Assembly (NCBI GenBank): GCA_017532725.1
Contig: JAFXIZ010000065.1
Coordinates: forward strand, 1-33,389
Length of the DNA: 33,389 nucleotides
Reading direction: 5' to 3'
DNA from: Bacteroidaceae bacterium
GTDB taxonomy: Bacteria; Bacteroidota; Bacteroidia; Bacteroidales; Barnesiellaceae_A
The notes under the pieces were generated by a model that worked only from the letters and a program-made list of their open reading frames with translations, ran no database searches and had not been told where the DNA came from. Shown piece by piece: positions 16,162-24,962 of this stretch (position 1 is the first letter of the stretch; the number at the start of each line of letters is the position of its first letter). The translations under genes and the position numbers were made by a program.

Positions 16162-16491
16162 ATATATCATATAGTTGCTTATGCAACTATTTTAGCACGA
16201 TATAATAACGCCTACATAGTGTATGATACAAACAAGAAATAAAGTACATTCAGTACTTGTCTGCTATTACTTTATTTCCTACGTTCTTCATCGCATTATT
16301 TTTCTTTTACCTAAATACATAACTATATCAAATTATATTTCTATATTTACCCACGATTTCTCGAGGGCTTTTGTTGTTAATCTCGAAGCACATTGAGCAA
16401 CCCCTCGATTTGTCGAACTATTGATTGATTGGTGGGAGTTTCTATTAATGATAGTAGTGTGAATATCCTATCAATCTGTTTTTGTGGCTAA
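16162..16491. other. AT-rich stretch without a gene; inverted repeat and possible coding debris
   Basis: No convincing gene is present. An 11-bp inverted repeat (GAAATAAAGTA at 16236-16246, TACTTTATTTC at 16268-16278) encloses a second offset one (AAGTAC/GTACTT at 16242-16247 and 16253-16258). On the minus strand, 16487-16377 is a 36-codon open stretch ending in TAA whose translation (QIDRIFTLLSLIETPTNQS) looks protein-like but has no start codon. I take it as possible debris of a lost gene. Confidence 0.4.
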
Positions 16492-16644
16492 TCTAAACAA
16501 GGGCAGACAAAGCCTGTACACGTTTACCATTTGTTGGTAGAGGGCACAATGGACTACAATGTGATGAAAGCGCTTAACGGCAAGATTGCAACGCAGGATG
16601 GGTTGATGAACGCGATAAAGGCTGTTGTAAGCAAGTATCGATAA
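16492..16644 (+). pseudogene. C-terminal remnant of a phage-type SNF2-family helicase
   Basis: About 50 codons are open and end at TAA 16642-16644; a stop lies directly upstream and there is no start. The translation contains GQTKPVHVYHLLVEGTMDYN, then VMKALNGKIATQDGLMNAIKA. This matches the conserved C-terminal pattern of SNF2-type helicases in prophages of Gram-positive bacteria and Bacteroidota (G-Q-T-x-V-x-V-Y-H-L-x-A-x-G-T-x-D). The rest of the gene, normally about 450 residues, is absent. It marks a decayed prophage or similar element at this locus. Confidence 0.6.
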
Positions 16645-16664
16645 ATGTTGCGAATGTTAGGCAT

Positions 16665-16694
16665 ATAAAAAGGGGCTAAATTATATAAGCCCCT
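16665..16694 (-). terminator. Terminator of the small RHH gene, overlapping its stop codon
   Basis: AGGGGCT at 16671-16677 pairs with AGCCCCT at 16688-16694 (7 bp, 10-nt loop). On the minus strand TTTTAT follows the stem. The stem includes the last codons of the minus-strand gene, and this supports that gene as real. Confidence 0.65.
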
Positions 16695-16887
16695 CTAAAA
16701 GTTCATTGATAACATCGTTGCGAGTTTTGCCCATTCGCTCGGCGTAGGCTTTAAGATTGTTTGAAGCCATTTCCGACACCACAAATCCGAGAGTAATACG
16801 TTTAGCCTCTCCCTTCGGTTTGCGCCCTGCTCCTACTCGACGACCTCCTCGACCGCTTTTCTTTTCCGTTTTGTTTTCCATTTCCAT
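16681..16887 (-). CDS. Small ribbon-helix-helix-like DNA-binding protein
   Basis: 68 residues. A basic N-terminus with GRGGRRVGAGRKPKG (13-27, AT-hook-like) is followed by a strand (RITLGFVVS) and two helices (MASNNLKAYAERMG, TRNDVINELLEGL) in ribbon-helix-helix order. Such proteins bind operator or transfer-origin DNA as dimers. In Bacteroidota, the GGRRxGAGRK start is common among small proteins of plasmids, conjugative elements and prophages. The gene is isolated between a helicase remnant and a 130-bp set of inverted repeats, so it is probably a leftover regulator or mobilisation accessory of the same element. A -7 box (TAAATTTG, minus strand 17009-17002) lies about 115 nt upstream, and a terminator overlaps its end. 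Confidence 0.65.
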   Translation of the reverse strand: MEMENKTEKKSGRGGRRVGAGRKPKGEAKRITLGFVVSEMASNNLKAYAERMGKTRNDVINELLEGLI

Positions 16888-16908
16888 AATTTTATTTACT
16901 TTTGCACC

Positions 16909-17042
16909 ATAACCCCCAAGGTGGGGCGGGCTGCCACCCTCCCCTTTGGAATTAGATAATAACTTTGATTGTTATTACTTTGAATTTCCAAATCTTCAAC
17001 TCAAATTTAATTCGTATCATCGTTGTAGATTTTGGGGGTTAT
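16909..17042. repeat. Nested inverted repeats, possible attachment/transfer site or structured leader
   Basis: The outer 11-bp perfect arms are ATAACCCCCAA (16909-16919) and TTGGGGGTTAT (17032-17042). Inside lie a GC-rich imperfect hairpin (about 16917-16950), TTTGGAATT near 16945 facing AATTTCCAAA near 16983-16992, and TAATAAC/GTTATTA around 16958-16977. The GC-rich hairpin competes with the outer arms. No gene overlaps it. It sits directly upstream of the minus-strand RHH gene. Confidence 0.6.
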
Positions 17043-17166
17043 TCTTTCTTTTCTCGGCATCAGGATTTGTCCGTTGTAATCGCTCATTGATTACGCTACA
17101 AAAAAAACAAAAATATTTGAAATAACAATATTAATCAATATCGAGTTAATAGCCACAGTAACACTT

Positions 17167-17195
17167 TTGTGCTAAAGAAAAATTGTGTAAGTTTG
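17167..17195 (+). promoter_or_regulatory. Promoter of uvrA
   Basis: TTG at 17167-17169, an 18-nt spacer, then TAAGTTTG at 17188-17195 (matches TAnnTTTG). Transcription would start at about 17202, so the alternative in-frame TTG at 17183 lies inside the promoter and the ATG at 17225 is the start. Confidence 0.6.
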
Positions 17196-17224
17196 TAGTT
17201 TCAAAATGCTTAAGAAATAGAGAA

Positions 17225-20017
17225 ATGTCGCAGCAAAAGATAATCATAAAGGGCGCGAGGGTCAATAACTTGAAAAACATCGATATAGAGATACCTCGCA
17301 ACACACTTACAGTAATAACAGGCTTATCCGGCTCGGGCAAGTCGTCCTTGGCATTCGACACGTTATACGCCGAAGGCCAACGTCGGTATGTCGAGAGCCT
17401 ATCGGCCTACGCCCGACAATTCTTGGGACGTATGAACAAGCCCGAATGCGACTACATCAAAGGCATACCCCCTGCCATAGCCATTGAGCAAAAGGTAAAC
17501 ACGCGCAACCCTCGCTCAACGGTAGGAACATCGACCGAGATATACGATTACTTGCGTATGCTTTTTGCACGCATCGGGCGCACATATTCGCCGATTTCGG
17601 GCGAGGAGGTGCGCAGGCACGATGTGAAAGATGTCATTACCTGTATGCTATCCTACCCTCAAGGCACCCGATTTGCCCTGCTCACACGACTTGTCATACC
17701 TGCCGAACGCTCTCTCGAGGAGCATCTGGGCATACTGCTCAAAGAGGGTTTTACCCGTATTGAGATAAAGGGCAGTTTCATTGCAATAGAAGACATCCTA
17801 TCGCAAGCAACCACCTGCAACATAGCAGAAGCACGACTATTGGTTGACCGTATGGCTGTTGCCGACAACGGGGCTGCCATAAGTCGCCTCACCGACTCTA
17901 CCGAAACAGCATTCTTTGAGGGTGGCGATGAGTGTACACTGCAATTTCACCTTGATGGAGAGATAAAAGAGTACCACTTCAGCAAGCGTTTTGAAGCCGA
18001 CGGAATACAATTTGAGGCTCCAAGCGATTTGATGTTCAACTTTAACAGTCCTGCCGGTGCTTGTCCTCACTGCGAGGGTTTCGGTCGCGTTATAGGTATC
18101 GACGAAAACTTGGTGATACCCAATAAGACACTATCGATATACGAAGATGCCGTTATATGCTGGCGTGGCGAAAAAATGAGTGCTTGGAAACACGCCTTCA
18201 TTGCAGCATCGGAACAATCGGGGTTTCCCATACATCGACCATACTACCAACTATCGGACGAGGAGAAGAAGTTGCTGTGGGAAGGCGCCGATGGCATTCA
18301 CGGCCTGAACGACTTCTTCAAGATGCTGCAAGAAAACCAATACAAAATACAGTATCGCGTGATGTTGTCGCGCTATAGAGGCAAGACCACCTGCCCTCAT
18401 TGCAACGGCTCGCGACTTAAGCCGGCTGCATTGTATGTGAAGGTGTGTGGCCACACCATAATGCAACTTGTGCGAATGTCGGTCAAGGAACTACATCACT
18501 TTTTTGCCGACATCACACTCGACGATACCGAACAACAAATAGCGGCACGACTGCTTACTGAGATACGCAGCCGACTGCAATTCCTGATGGATGTAGGCCT
18601 CAGTTACGTCACCCTCGACCGACTCTCATCGACCCTATCGGGTGGCGAAAGCCAACGCATCAACCTTGCAACCTCGTTGGGTAGCAGTTTGGTAGGCTCG
18701 CTATACATTCTTGATGAGCCAAGCATAGGCCTACACTCGCGCGACACCGATATGCTTATAAAGGTGCTTCGACGCCTGCAACAAATAGGCAATACGGTGG
18801 TGGTTGTGGAACACGACGAAGAAATCATACGCGCTGCCGATCATATTATCGATATTGGCCCCTTGGCAGGACGCTTGGGTGGCGAGGTTGTATATCAAGG
18901 TGCGCTCAACCCTATACCCACCAATACCAATAGTTACACCATTCGCTATCTTACCAACGAGATGAGCATCCCCGTTCCCGAGCAACGTCGCAGATGGAAC
19001 AACTATATAAAGGTGGAAGGTGCTGCCGAGAACAACTTGAAGAATATCGATGTTGTTTTCCCATTGCGAGTTATGACCGTTGTAACCGGAGTCAGTGGCT
19101 CGGGCAAATCGACCCTTGTCAGCACCATTCTGCATCGCGCCTTGCTGCGCCACTACGGATTGGGTGGCGAAATACCCGGCACATACGCACGCCTGACAGG
19201 CGATATGCACCTTGTCAAGAACATTGAATATGTCGACCAAAACCCCATCGGTCGCTCCTCGCGATCCAATGCAGCAACATACTTAAAGGCTTTCGACGAA
19301 ATACGTCACCTCTTTGCCGACCAACAAGGCGCCAAGCAAATGGGCTTCAACGCCTCATATTTCTCGTTTAATGCCGAGGGTGGACGATGCGAAAACTGCA
19401 AAGGCGACGGAACAATTACCGTTTCTATGCAATTTATGGCCGATATTACCCTCGAATGCGAGTGTTGCAAAGGCAAGCGATTCAAACAAGAGGTGCTTGA
19501 CATCGAGTATCGAGGTAAGAATATATCGGATATCCTCGATATGACCATTAACCAAGCCATCGAATTTTTTGGCGAATGCAACGGCACGATAGAGAAACGC
19601 ATCATCAAGCGACTGCAACCCTTGCAAGAGGTTGGTTTGGGTTACATCAAATTGGGTCAATCATCCTCAACACTGTCGGGTGGTGAAAATCAGCGCGTCA
19701 AGTTGGCATACTTCTTGAGCAACGAGCGACAAGAGCCCACGCTGTTTATCTTCGACGAGCCCACTACAGGTCTGCACTTCCACGACATAGGCACCCTTAT
19801 GAAATCGCTCAATAACCTTGTTGAGCGTGGACACACCGTTGTCATTATCGAACACAACCTCGATGTGGTAAAATGTGCCGATTATGTAATAGATATGGGT
19901 CCCGAAGGTGGTGATGCCGGAGGTGAAGTTGTATGCTGTGGCACACCCGAGGAGGTTGCCGCTGTAGAAAAGTCATATACAGGAAATTTCTTACGAGAAA
20001 AACTACATATCAAATGA
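17225..20017 (+). CDS. uvrA: Excinuclease ABC subunit A (UvrA)
   Basis: 930 residues from ATG 17225, full length. There are two ABC-ATPase halves: Walker A motifs GLSGSGKSS (33-41) and GVSGSGKST (622-630), ABC signatures LSGGESQR (471-478) and LSGGENQR (817-824). Zinc-binding CxxC pairs are C280/C283 with C390/C393 and C722/C725 with C745/C748. UvrA scans DNA as a dimer, loads UvrB at bulky lesions and starts nucleotide excision repair in the cytoplasm. The start was chosen because a Bacteroidota promoter covers the longer TTG start. The stop TGA overlaps the ATG of the secreted subtilase gene by 4 nt (ATGA), so the two are translationally coupled. I see no SOS-type operator. Confidence 0.96.
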   Translation: MSQQKIIIKGARVNNLKNIDIEIPRNTLTVITGLSGSGKSSLAFDTLYAEGQRRYVESLSAYARQFLGRMNKPECDYIKGIPPAIAIEQKVNTRNPRSTVGTSTEIYDYLRMLFARIGRTYSPISGEEVRRHDVKDVITCMLSYPQGTRFALLTRLVIPAERSLEEHLGILLKEGFTRIEIKGSFIAIEDILSQATTCNIAEARLLVDRMAVADNGAAISRLTDSTETAFFEGGDECTLQFHLDGEIKEYHFSKRFEADGIQFEAPSDLMFNFNSPAGACPHCEGFGRVIGIDENLVIPNKTLSIYEDAVICWRGEKMSAWKHAFIAASEQSGFPIHRPYYQLSDEEKKLLWEGADGIHGLNDFFKMLQENQYKIQYRVMLSRYRGKTTCPHCNGSRLKPAALYVKVCGHTIMQLVRMSVKELHHFFADITLDDTEQQIAARLLTEIRSRLQFLMDVGLSYVTLDRLSSTLSGGESQRINLATSLGSSLVGSLYILDEPSIGLHSRDTDMLIKVLRRLQQIGNTVVVVEHDEEIIRAADHIIDIGPLAGRLGGEVVYQGALNPIPTNTNSYTIRYLTNEMSIPVPEQRRRWNNYIKVEGAAENNLKNIDVVFPLRVMTVVTGVSGSGKSTLVSTILHRALLRHYGLGGEIPGTYARLTGDMHLVKNIEYVDQNPIGRSSRSNAATYLKAFDEIRHLFADQQGAKQMGFNASYFSFNAEGGRCENCKGDGTITVSMQFMADITLECECCKGKRFKQEVLDIEYRGKNISDILDMTINQAIEFFGECNGTIEKRIIKRLQPLQEVGLGYIKLGQSSSTLSGGENQRVKLAYFLSNERQEPTLFIFDEPTTGLHFHDIGTLMKSLNNLVERGHTVVIIEHNLDVVKCADYVIDMGPEGGDAGGEVVCCGTPEEVAAVEKSYTGNFLREKLHIK

Positions 20018-22125
20018 AAAAAATAATCTTATCGCTCCTTGCCTGCATCTGTGCAAACTTTATTGTTGCACAACTGCAATACTCCCCCTCGGCGCAGATA
20101 CTCTTTAACAAGTCAAAAAGCAGTACCGTTCGCATCAAAGGCGACGGACAAGAGAAATACATTCCGGCTACTATCATAACATCCGATGCCACAGCATTGG
20201 AGCAATACGGCATTAAGGTAGGCACCCAAGTGGGCAACTACGCAACTGCACTTATCCCCACATCGGTTATACCGATGCTCAACGGAATAGATGCAATATC
20301 ATACATCGATGCCGGCAACCTTGCACACACTACCTTGGATGTAGCACTGCCGGGCATAGGATATCAACAGATATTAGAGTCATATACAGCCTCGCGCTTT
20401 ATGGGCAAAGGGGTTATTGTAGGTATTGTCGATATAGGTTTTCAGTGGAATCACATAGCATTTTGCAACGCCGACGGCAGCACCCGTATCCTCGCAGCGT
20501 GGAATCAGAATGACACTACAGGCACATCACCCGAGCCTTACAGTTACGGGTCGCTGTACGATACCGAAGAGGAGATATTGGCCGCAGCACCCTGTCCCGG
20601 CGAGATACACGGCACACACGTTGCATCGATAGCGGCAGGCAGTGCCATAGAGAACATCCCATACGGAGGTATCGCTCGCGAGGCATCACTCATTCTTGTC
20701 GATGCTATGCACACCGATGAAGGAGGTATATTCAACGAGGGTATTATAGACGGTATTAAGTTTATCTTCGACTACGCCGAGAAACTCGATATGCCTTGCG
20801 TTATCAACCTCAGTATAGGTGGCAATATGGGGCCTCACGACGGCACATCGGCATTCGATATCTTTTGCGACAGTTTGCAAGGGCCGGGGCGTTTGATTGT
20901 AGGTGCTATGGGCAATTCGGGCGATGAGTATTACCACCTCGGACACGACTTTGACACCCAAGAGAAGGAGGTACGCGCCGGATTGCGGCAATACGGAGGC
21001 CTTCCCGAAATCGACGGATGGAGCAAAGAGCCGGTACAATACGGCATAGAATTATACCACGGTCACACCGATACCGTACTCGACTGGACAGGTTGGATAC
21101 CCCTCGACACACTCTACGAAAACACTTTAAAATACTTCGACCGAGAGATAATGGTAGAGGCAGCCTCGCAAATATACCCCGAAAACGATTGCTACAACAC
21201 ACACATTGCAGTCAGTGGCATCCGAAACTTGGGCAACGCCTACTTTGCCCTGCGCATAAAAGGAGAGAGTGGCAAGGTAAACGTTTGGTGCAATACCCCT
21301 GCCACCGAATTCAGCACAAGAGGTTTCGAAGGATGGCTGGGTGGCGACTTTGAAATGACACTCAACGAGGTAGGAGGAACAGGCAAGCGTATCACATCGG
21401 TAGGCTCTTACACTTCCGATTCACAAAAAGCCACATTAGATTATAGTTCAACACACCCGGTAAATGATATTTCACCCTTCTCAAGTCGTGGATACACAGC
21501 CGACGGACGTATGAAACCCGAAGTTTGCGCTCCGGGATGTATCATCACAGCCGCATACAACGAAAAGTTGGCTGCCGACCCCGAGAATTTCTTCAACGGA
21601 TTGGTTGAAAACCGTTATGAAATAAACGGTGTTACATATTATTATGGTGCCAATTCGGGTACCTCAATGGCAGCACCCATCGTAACAGGAACATACGCGC
21701 TATGGTTGCAAGCCGAGCCTACCCTCACTCCCGAGCAAGCCAAAGAGGTACTAAAACTAACTGCCACACAAGACAGTTATACAAGCAACCCTGCCACATC
21801 GGGATACGGAAAGATAAACACCTATGCCGGTCTGAATCTTATTCTCGACAGGAATAATATAGAGTCGCCCACAAACAACACAGCGACAACAATCTACCCC
21901 AATGCAGGTAACGGCATCTTCAATCTTGTGTGCCAAGAGGCAGCAAGCGAGGTAGAGTTGCACATCTACACATCATCGGGTATGCTCATAGCATCAACAA
22001 CACTACAAGATGTGGCAAGCAACACTCCCATCAGGCTGCAAATACCCTCGGCACAACAAGGAATTTACTACATAACAGTTTGCGCCGATTGGGGTCGTTG
22101 CACACACAAATTTATCAAATTATAA
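20014..22125 (+). CDS. T9SS-secreted subtilisin-like (S8) serine protease
   Basis: 703 residues from ATG 20014. The signal peptide is about 1-20 (MKKIILSLLACICANFIVAQ). The catalytic triad is D140 (GIVDIGFQ), H199 (HGTHVAS) and S551 (SGTSMAAP). The oxyanion asparagine is in GAMGNSG. About 200 residues are inserted between that segment and the serine loop. The last 75 residues are a type A T9SS tail (TIYPNAGNGIFNL, VELHIYTSSGMLI, GIYYITV). The protease is exported to the outer surface and degrades extracellular protein; its substrate is unknown. Longer starts upstream would lie inside uvrA and precede the signal peptide, so the ATG in the ATGA overlap with uvrA is the start. Confidence 0.93.
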   Translation: MKKIILSLLACICANFIVAQLQYSPSAQILFNKSKSSTVRIKGDGQEKYIPATIITSDATALEQYGIKVGTQVGNYATALIPTSVIPMLNGIDAISYIDAGNLAHTTLDVALPGIGYQQILESYTASRFMGKGVIVGIVDIGFQWNHIAFCNADGSTRILAAWNQNDTTGTSPEPYSYGSLYDTEEEILAAAPCPGEIHGTHVASIAAGSAIENIPYGGIAREASLILVDAMHTDEGGIFNEGIIDGIKFIFDYAEKLDMPCVINLSIGGNMGPHDGTSAFDIFCDSLQGPGRLIVGAMGNSGDEYYHLGHDFDTQEKEVRAGLRQYGGLPEIDGWSKEPVQYGIELYHGHTDTVLDWTGWIPLDTLYENTLKYFDREIMVEAASQIYPENDCYNTHIAVSGIRNLGNAYFALRIKGESGKVNVWCNTPATEFSTRGFEGWLGGDFEMTLNEVGGTGKRITSVGSYTSDSQKATLDYSSTHPVNDISPFSSRGYTADGRMKPEVCAPGCIITAAYNEKLAADPENFFNGLVENRYEINGVTYYYGANSGTSMAAPIVTGTYALWLQAEPTLTPEQAKEVLKLTATQDSYTSNPATSGYGKINTYAGLNLILDRNNIESPTNNTATTIYPNAGNGIFNLVCQEAASEVELHIYTSSGMLIASTTLQDVASNTPIRLQIPSAQQGIYYITVCADWGRCTHKFIKL

Positions 22126-22176
22126 CAACAACGGCATCAATTTATAACTATCAAAAAAACCATAATTTAGGCAAAA

Positions 22177-22192
22177 GTGAAAACGTTTGCAC
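22177..22192. promoter_or_regulatory. Candidate LacI-family operator upstream of the GH77 gene
   Basis: GTGAAAACGTTTGCAC is a 16-bp palindrome with one mismatched pair and a central CG, the classic LacI/GalR-family operator shape (compare CRE and PurR boxes). It lies 105 nt before the ATG of the 4-alpha-glucanotransferase. The core AAACGTTTGC is shared with the perfect palindrome at 33326-33337. Confidence 0.5.
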
Positions 22193-22281
22193 TCAACACG
22201 TTACAAAATTTATCACCACCTTCCATATTAAATGGTGCAAAATATGTACTTTTAGCCACTAAAACCATAAAATACCAAAAT

Positions 22282-24942
22282 ATGACGTTAATTTTAAGCG
22301 TTAAGTATCACACATATTGGGGAGAGTCAATAGGTGTTGTCTTTGACGGCGAAGACTACATCCACCCCCTTACTTATGTCGATGCTGACAATTGGCAAAT
22401 AGAAATTAATTGCCCTGATACAACTACCGTCAAGTACAAATATGTTGTATGCCGTGACGGAGTTAAAGTTCGCACCGAGTGGGGCGAGCCTCATCAAATA
22501 AACATAAACAAGCAAACAGGAACTTGCCGTACATTCGATTCGTGGAATGATATTCCTGTTGACAATGCGTTCTTCAGTTCGGCTTTTACACAAAGTATTT
22601 ACGCCCGTAAAAGCCCCAAGAAAACTACCGTTGCCGCAAAACCCGGCACTATATTGTTGCAAGTAAAATCGGCAGCAATCGCTCCCGACGAGGTTCTTGC
22701 CGTATCGGGTAGTTGCAAAGCGCTTGGCGAGTGGGATGTAAAGAAAGCCGTAAAACTCAACGACAAGAACTTCCCCATCTGGGCAGTGGCTATAGATGCA
22801 GCCAAAGCAGGTGCCGAATTTGACTACAAGTTTGTCATTCTCGATGCCAAGAGTGGAGAGGTAAGAGCGTGGGAAAATCGCAACAATCGCCACTTCGTTG
22901 TGCCTCAAATTGCCGAGAACGAAGCCATCGTTCTTGCCGACACTCAAGTAGTGGTATCATCTCGCACTTGGAAGGGTGCCGGTGTTGCCGTTCCCGTGTT
23001 CTCTTTGCGTAGCGAAAAGAGTTTCGGTATTGGTGACTTTGCCGACCTCCGTTTGCTCGTTGATTGGGCAGCCGACACCGAGCAACGCATCATCCAAATC
23101 CTGCCTATCAACGACACTACAATGACAGGCACTTGGCACGACTCATACCCCTACAGTGCCAACTCAATCTACGCCTTGCACCCTCAATATTTGCGTATCG
23201 AGGAGATAGGCAAACTCAAGGAGAAAGCTCGTCGCGACCACTACGAGAATATTCGCAAAGAGTTGAACGCATTGTCGGATGTTGATTACGAGCGCGTAAA
23301 TCGTTACAAAAACGAGTACCTCCAAGAGATATTTGCACAAGAGGGCGATGCCACACTCGCATCGAAGGAGTATGTAACATTCTTCAATGAGAATAAATAT
23401 TGGCTTGTACCCTACGCAGCATATCGCACATTGTGCAGTTCGACAGGCACTCCCGACTTCCACCAATGGGGAGCATACGCTGTATATGACGCCAACGCCA
23501 TTGCAACATTCGATGCACCCGAAAGCCCCTATTGCAACACTATGCGTTTGCACTACTTCACTCAATACCACTTGCACTTGCAGTTGCAAGCCACTCGCGC
23601 CTACGCCCACAGCAAAGGCGTGGTATTGAAAGGCGATATACCCATCGGTATCAGCCCTCGCAGTGCCGACGCGTGGTCAACACCCAAATACTTCCACCTC
23701 GACAGCCAAGCCGGTGCGCCACCCGATGACTTCTCGGTACTCGGTCAAAACTGGTTCTTGCCCACATACAACTGGGAAGAAATGGACAAAGACGGTTACA
23801 TCTGGTGGAAATCGCGCTTCAGAAAGATGGCCGAATACTTCGATGCTTACCGTATCGACCACATACTTGGTTTCTTCCGTATTTGGGAGATTCCTTGCGA
23901 TGCTATTCACGGATTGCTCGGACACTTCAACCCCGCACTGCCCTTCACTGCCGAAGAGTTGGCTTCGCGTGGTTTTAACTTCGACAAGAACCTCTACACC
24001 TACCCCTACATTCGCGAATATATGCTCAGCGACATCTTCGGTCAATATGCCAACGATGCTCGCAACGAATACCTTTCGCCCCTTGGTGGTGGTTGCTACG
24101 GAATGCGTCCCGAAGTTAACACACAACGCAAGGTATATGACCTCTTTGCCAACTGCGACGACGAGCGTAGCGTAGCATTGCGCGAAGGTCTTATGCGTCT
24201 GCACGATGAGGTATTGTTTATAGAAGACCCCGTGAAGAAAGGTCACTACCACCCACGCATCTCGGCTTGGCAATCGTACATCTACCAATCGATGCCCGAG
24301 TACCAACGCCACGCTTTCGATGCTCTCTACAACGACTTCTACTACTATCGTCACAACGACTTCTGGTATCACGAAGCAATGAAGAAACTTCCTCCTCTGC
24401 TATCGGCTACCAATATGTTGGTGTGTGGCGAGGACTTGGGTATGATACCCCACTGCGTACCTGCCGTGATGAATCAATTGCAAATTCTCTCACTCGAGGT
24501 ACAACGTATGCCTAAAGAGGTCAACAACCAATTTGGTTGCACTTGGAACTATCCCTACCTCTCGGTTGCCACTACATCGACACACGATATGGCCGGCATT
24601 CGTGGTTGGTGGGAAGAGGCACGCGAACATATGCAAGACTTCTACAATCGCGTATTGTGCTTTGGTGGCAACAGCCCCTACTTCTGCGAGCCTTACATCT
24701 GCGAGCGCATTCTCGAACACCACCTCGCATCACCCTCGATGCTCACCATCCTGCCTTTGCAAGATTGGTTGTCGATGGACGGCGAGTTGCGTCGTGAGAA
24801 TCCTCTCGAAGAACAAATCAACGTTCCCGCAATCAACCCCTACTATTGGAAATATCGTATGCACCTCACTATCGAGGAACTCATCAAGGCCAAAGATTTC
24901 AACAATCGCCTGCGTGAGAAAATCATCCAATCGGGTCGATAA
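22282..24942 (+). CDS. malQ: 4-alpha-glucanotransferase (GH77, DPE2-like with CBM20-like domains)
   Basis: 886 residues from ATG 22282. N-terminal CBM20-like starch-binding domains come first: one degenerate (about 2-100) and one typical (about 124-203; SGSCKALGEWD, W and NRNNR). The GH77 barrel runs from about 232. The catalytic nucleophile is D526 in YRIDHILGF, the acid/base is E717 in CGEDLG and the third carboxylate is D769 in STHD. It transfers glucan chains between maltodextrins, freeing glucose, in cytoplasmic starch or maltose use. The length and the insertion in the barrel match plant DPE2 and Bacteroidota homologues rather than the 690-residue E. coli MalQ. The start matches the usual start of CBM20; the longer GTG start at 22177 would overlap the LacI-type palindrome. 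Ends at a strong terminator. Confidence 0.93.
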   Translation: MTLILSVKYHTYWGESIGVVFDGEDYIHPLTYVDADNWQIEINCPDTTTVKYKYVVCRDGVKVRTEWGEPHQININKQTGTCRTFDSWNDIPVDNAFFSSAFTQSIYARKSPKKTTVAAKPGTILLQVKSAAIAPDEVLAVSGSCKALGEWDVKKAVKLNDKNFPIWAVAIDAAKAGAEFDYKFVILDAKSGEVRAWENRNNRHFVVPQIAENEAIVLADTQVVVSSRTWKGAGVAVPVFSLRSEKSFGIGDFADLRLLVDWAADTEQRIIQILPINDTTMTGTWHDSYPYSANSIYALHPQYLRIEEIGKLKEKARRDHYENIRKELNALSDVDYERVNRYKNEYLQEIFAQEGDATLASKEYVTFFNENKYWLVPYAAYRTLCSSTGTPDFHQWGAYAVYDANAIATFDAPESPYCNTMRLHYFTQYHLHLQLQATRAYAHSKGVVLKGDIPIGISPRSADAWSTPKYFHLDSQAGAPPDDFSVLGQNWFLPTYNWEEMDKDGYIWWKSRFRKMAEYFDAYRIDHILGFFRIWEIPCDAIHGLLGHFNPALPFTAEELASRGFNFDKNLYTYPYIREYMLSDIFGQYANDARNEYLSPLGGGCYGMRPEVNTQRKVYDLFANCDDERSVALREGLMRLHDEVLFIEDPVKKGHYHPRISAWQSYIYQSMPEYQRHAFDALYNDFYYYRHNDFWYHEAMKKLPPLLSATNMLVCGEDLGMIPHCVPAVMNQLQILSLEVQRMPKEVNNQFGCTWNYPYLSVATTSTHDMAGIRGWWEEAREHMQDFYNRVLCFGGNSPYFCEPYICERILEHHLASPSMLTILPLQDWLSMDGELRRENPLEEQINVPAINPYYWKYRMHLTIEELIKAKDFNNRLREKIIQSGR

Positions 24943-24962
24943 TCACACGATATATCAACAAC

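Noticed and set aside
16897-16904. Plus-strand TACTTTTG as a promoter
   Set aside because: It matches the -7 consensus but points into about 280 bp without any gene, and the only TTG is 23 nt upstream. A small RNA is possible but unsupported.
17183-17224. Longer TTG start for uvrA
   Set aside because: It lies inside the likely -7 region of the promoter, and the extra 14 residues do not resemble UvrA N-termini.
22177-22281. Longer GTG start for the 4-alpha-glucanotransferase
   Set aside because: The 35 extra residues precede the usual CBM20 start, do not resemble it, and the codon lies in the LacI-type palindrome.
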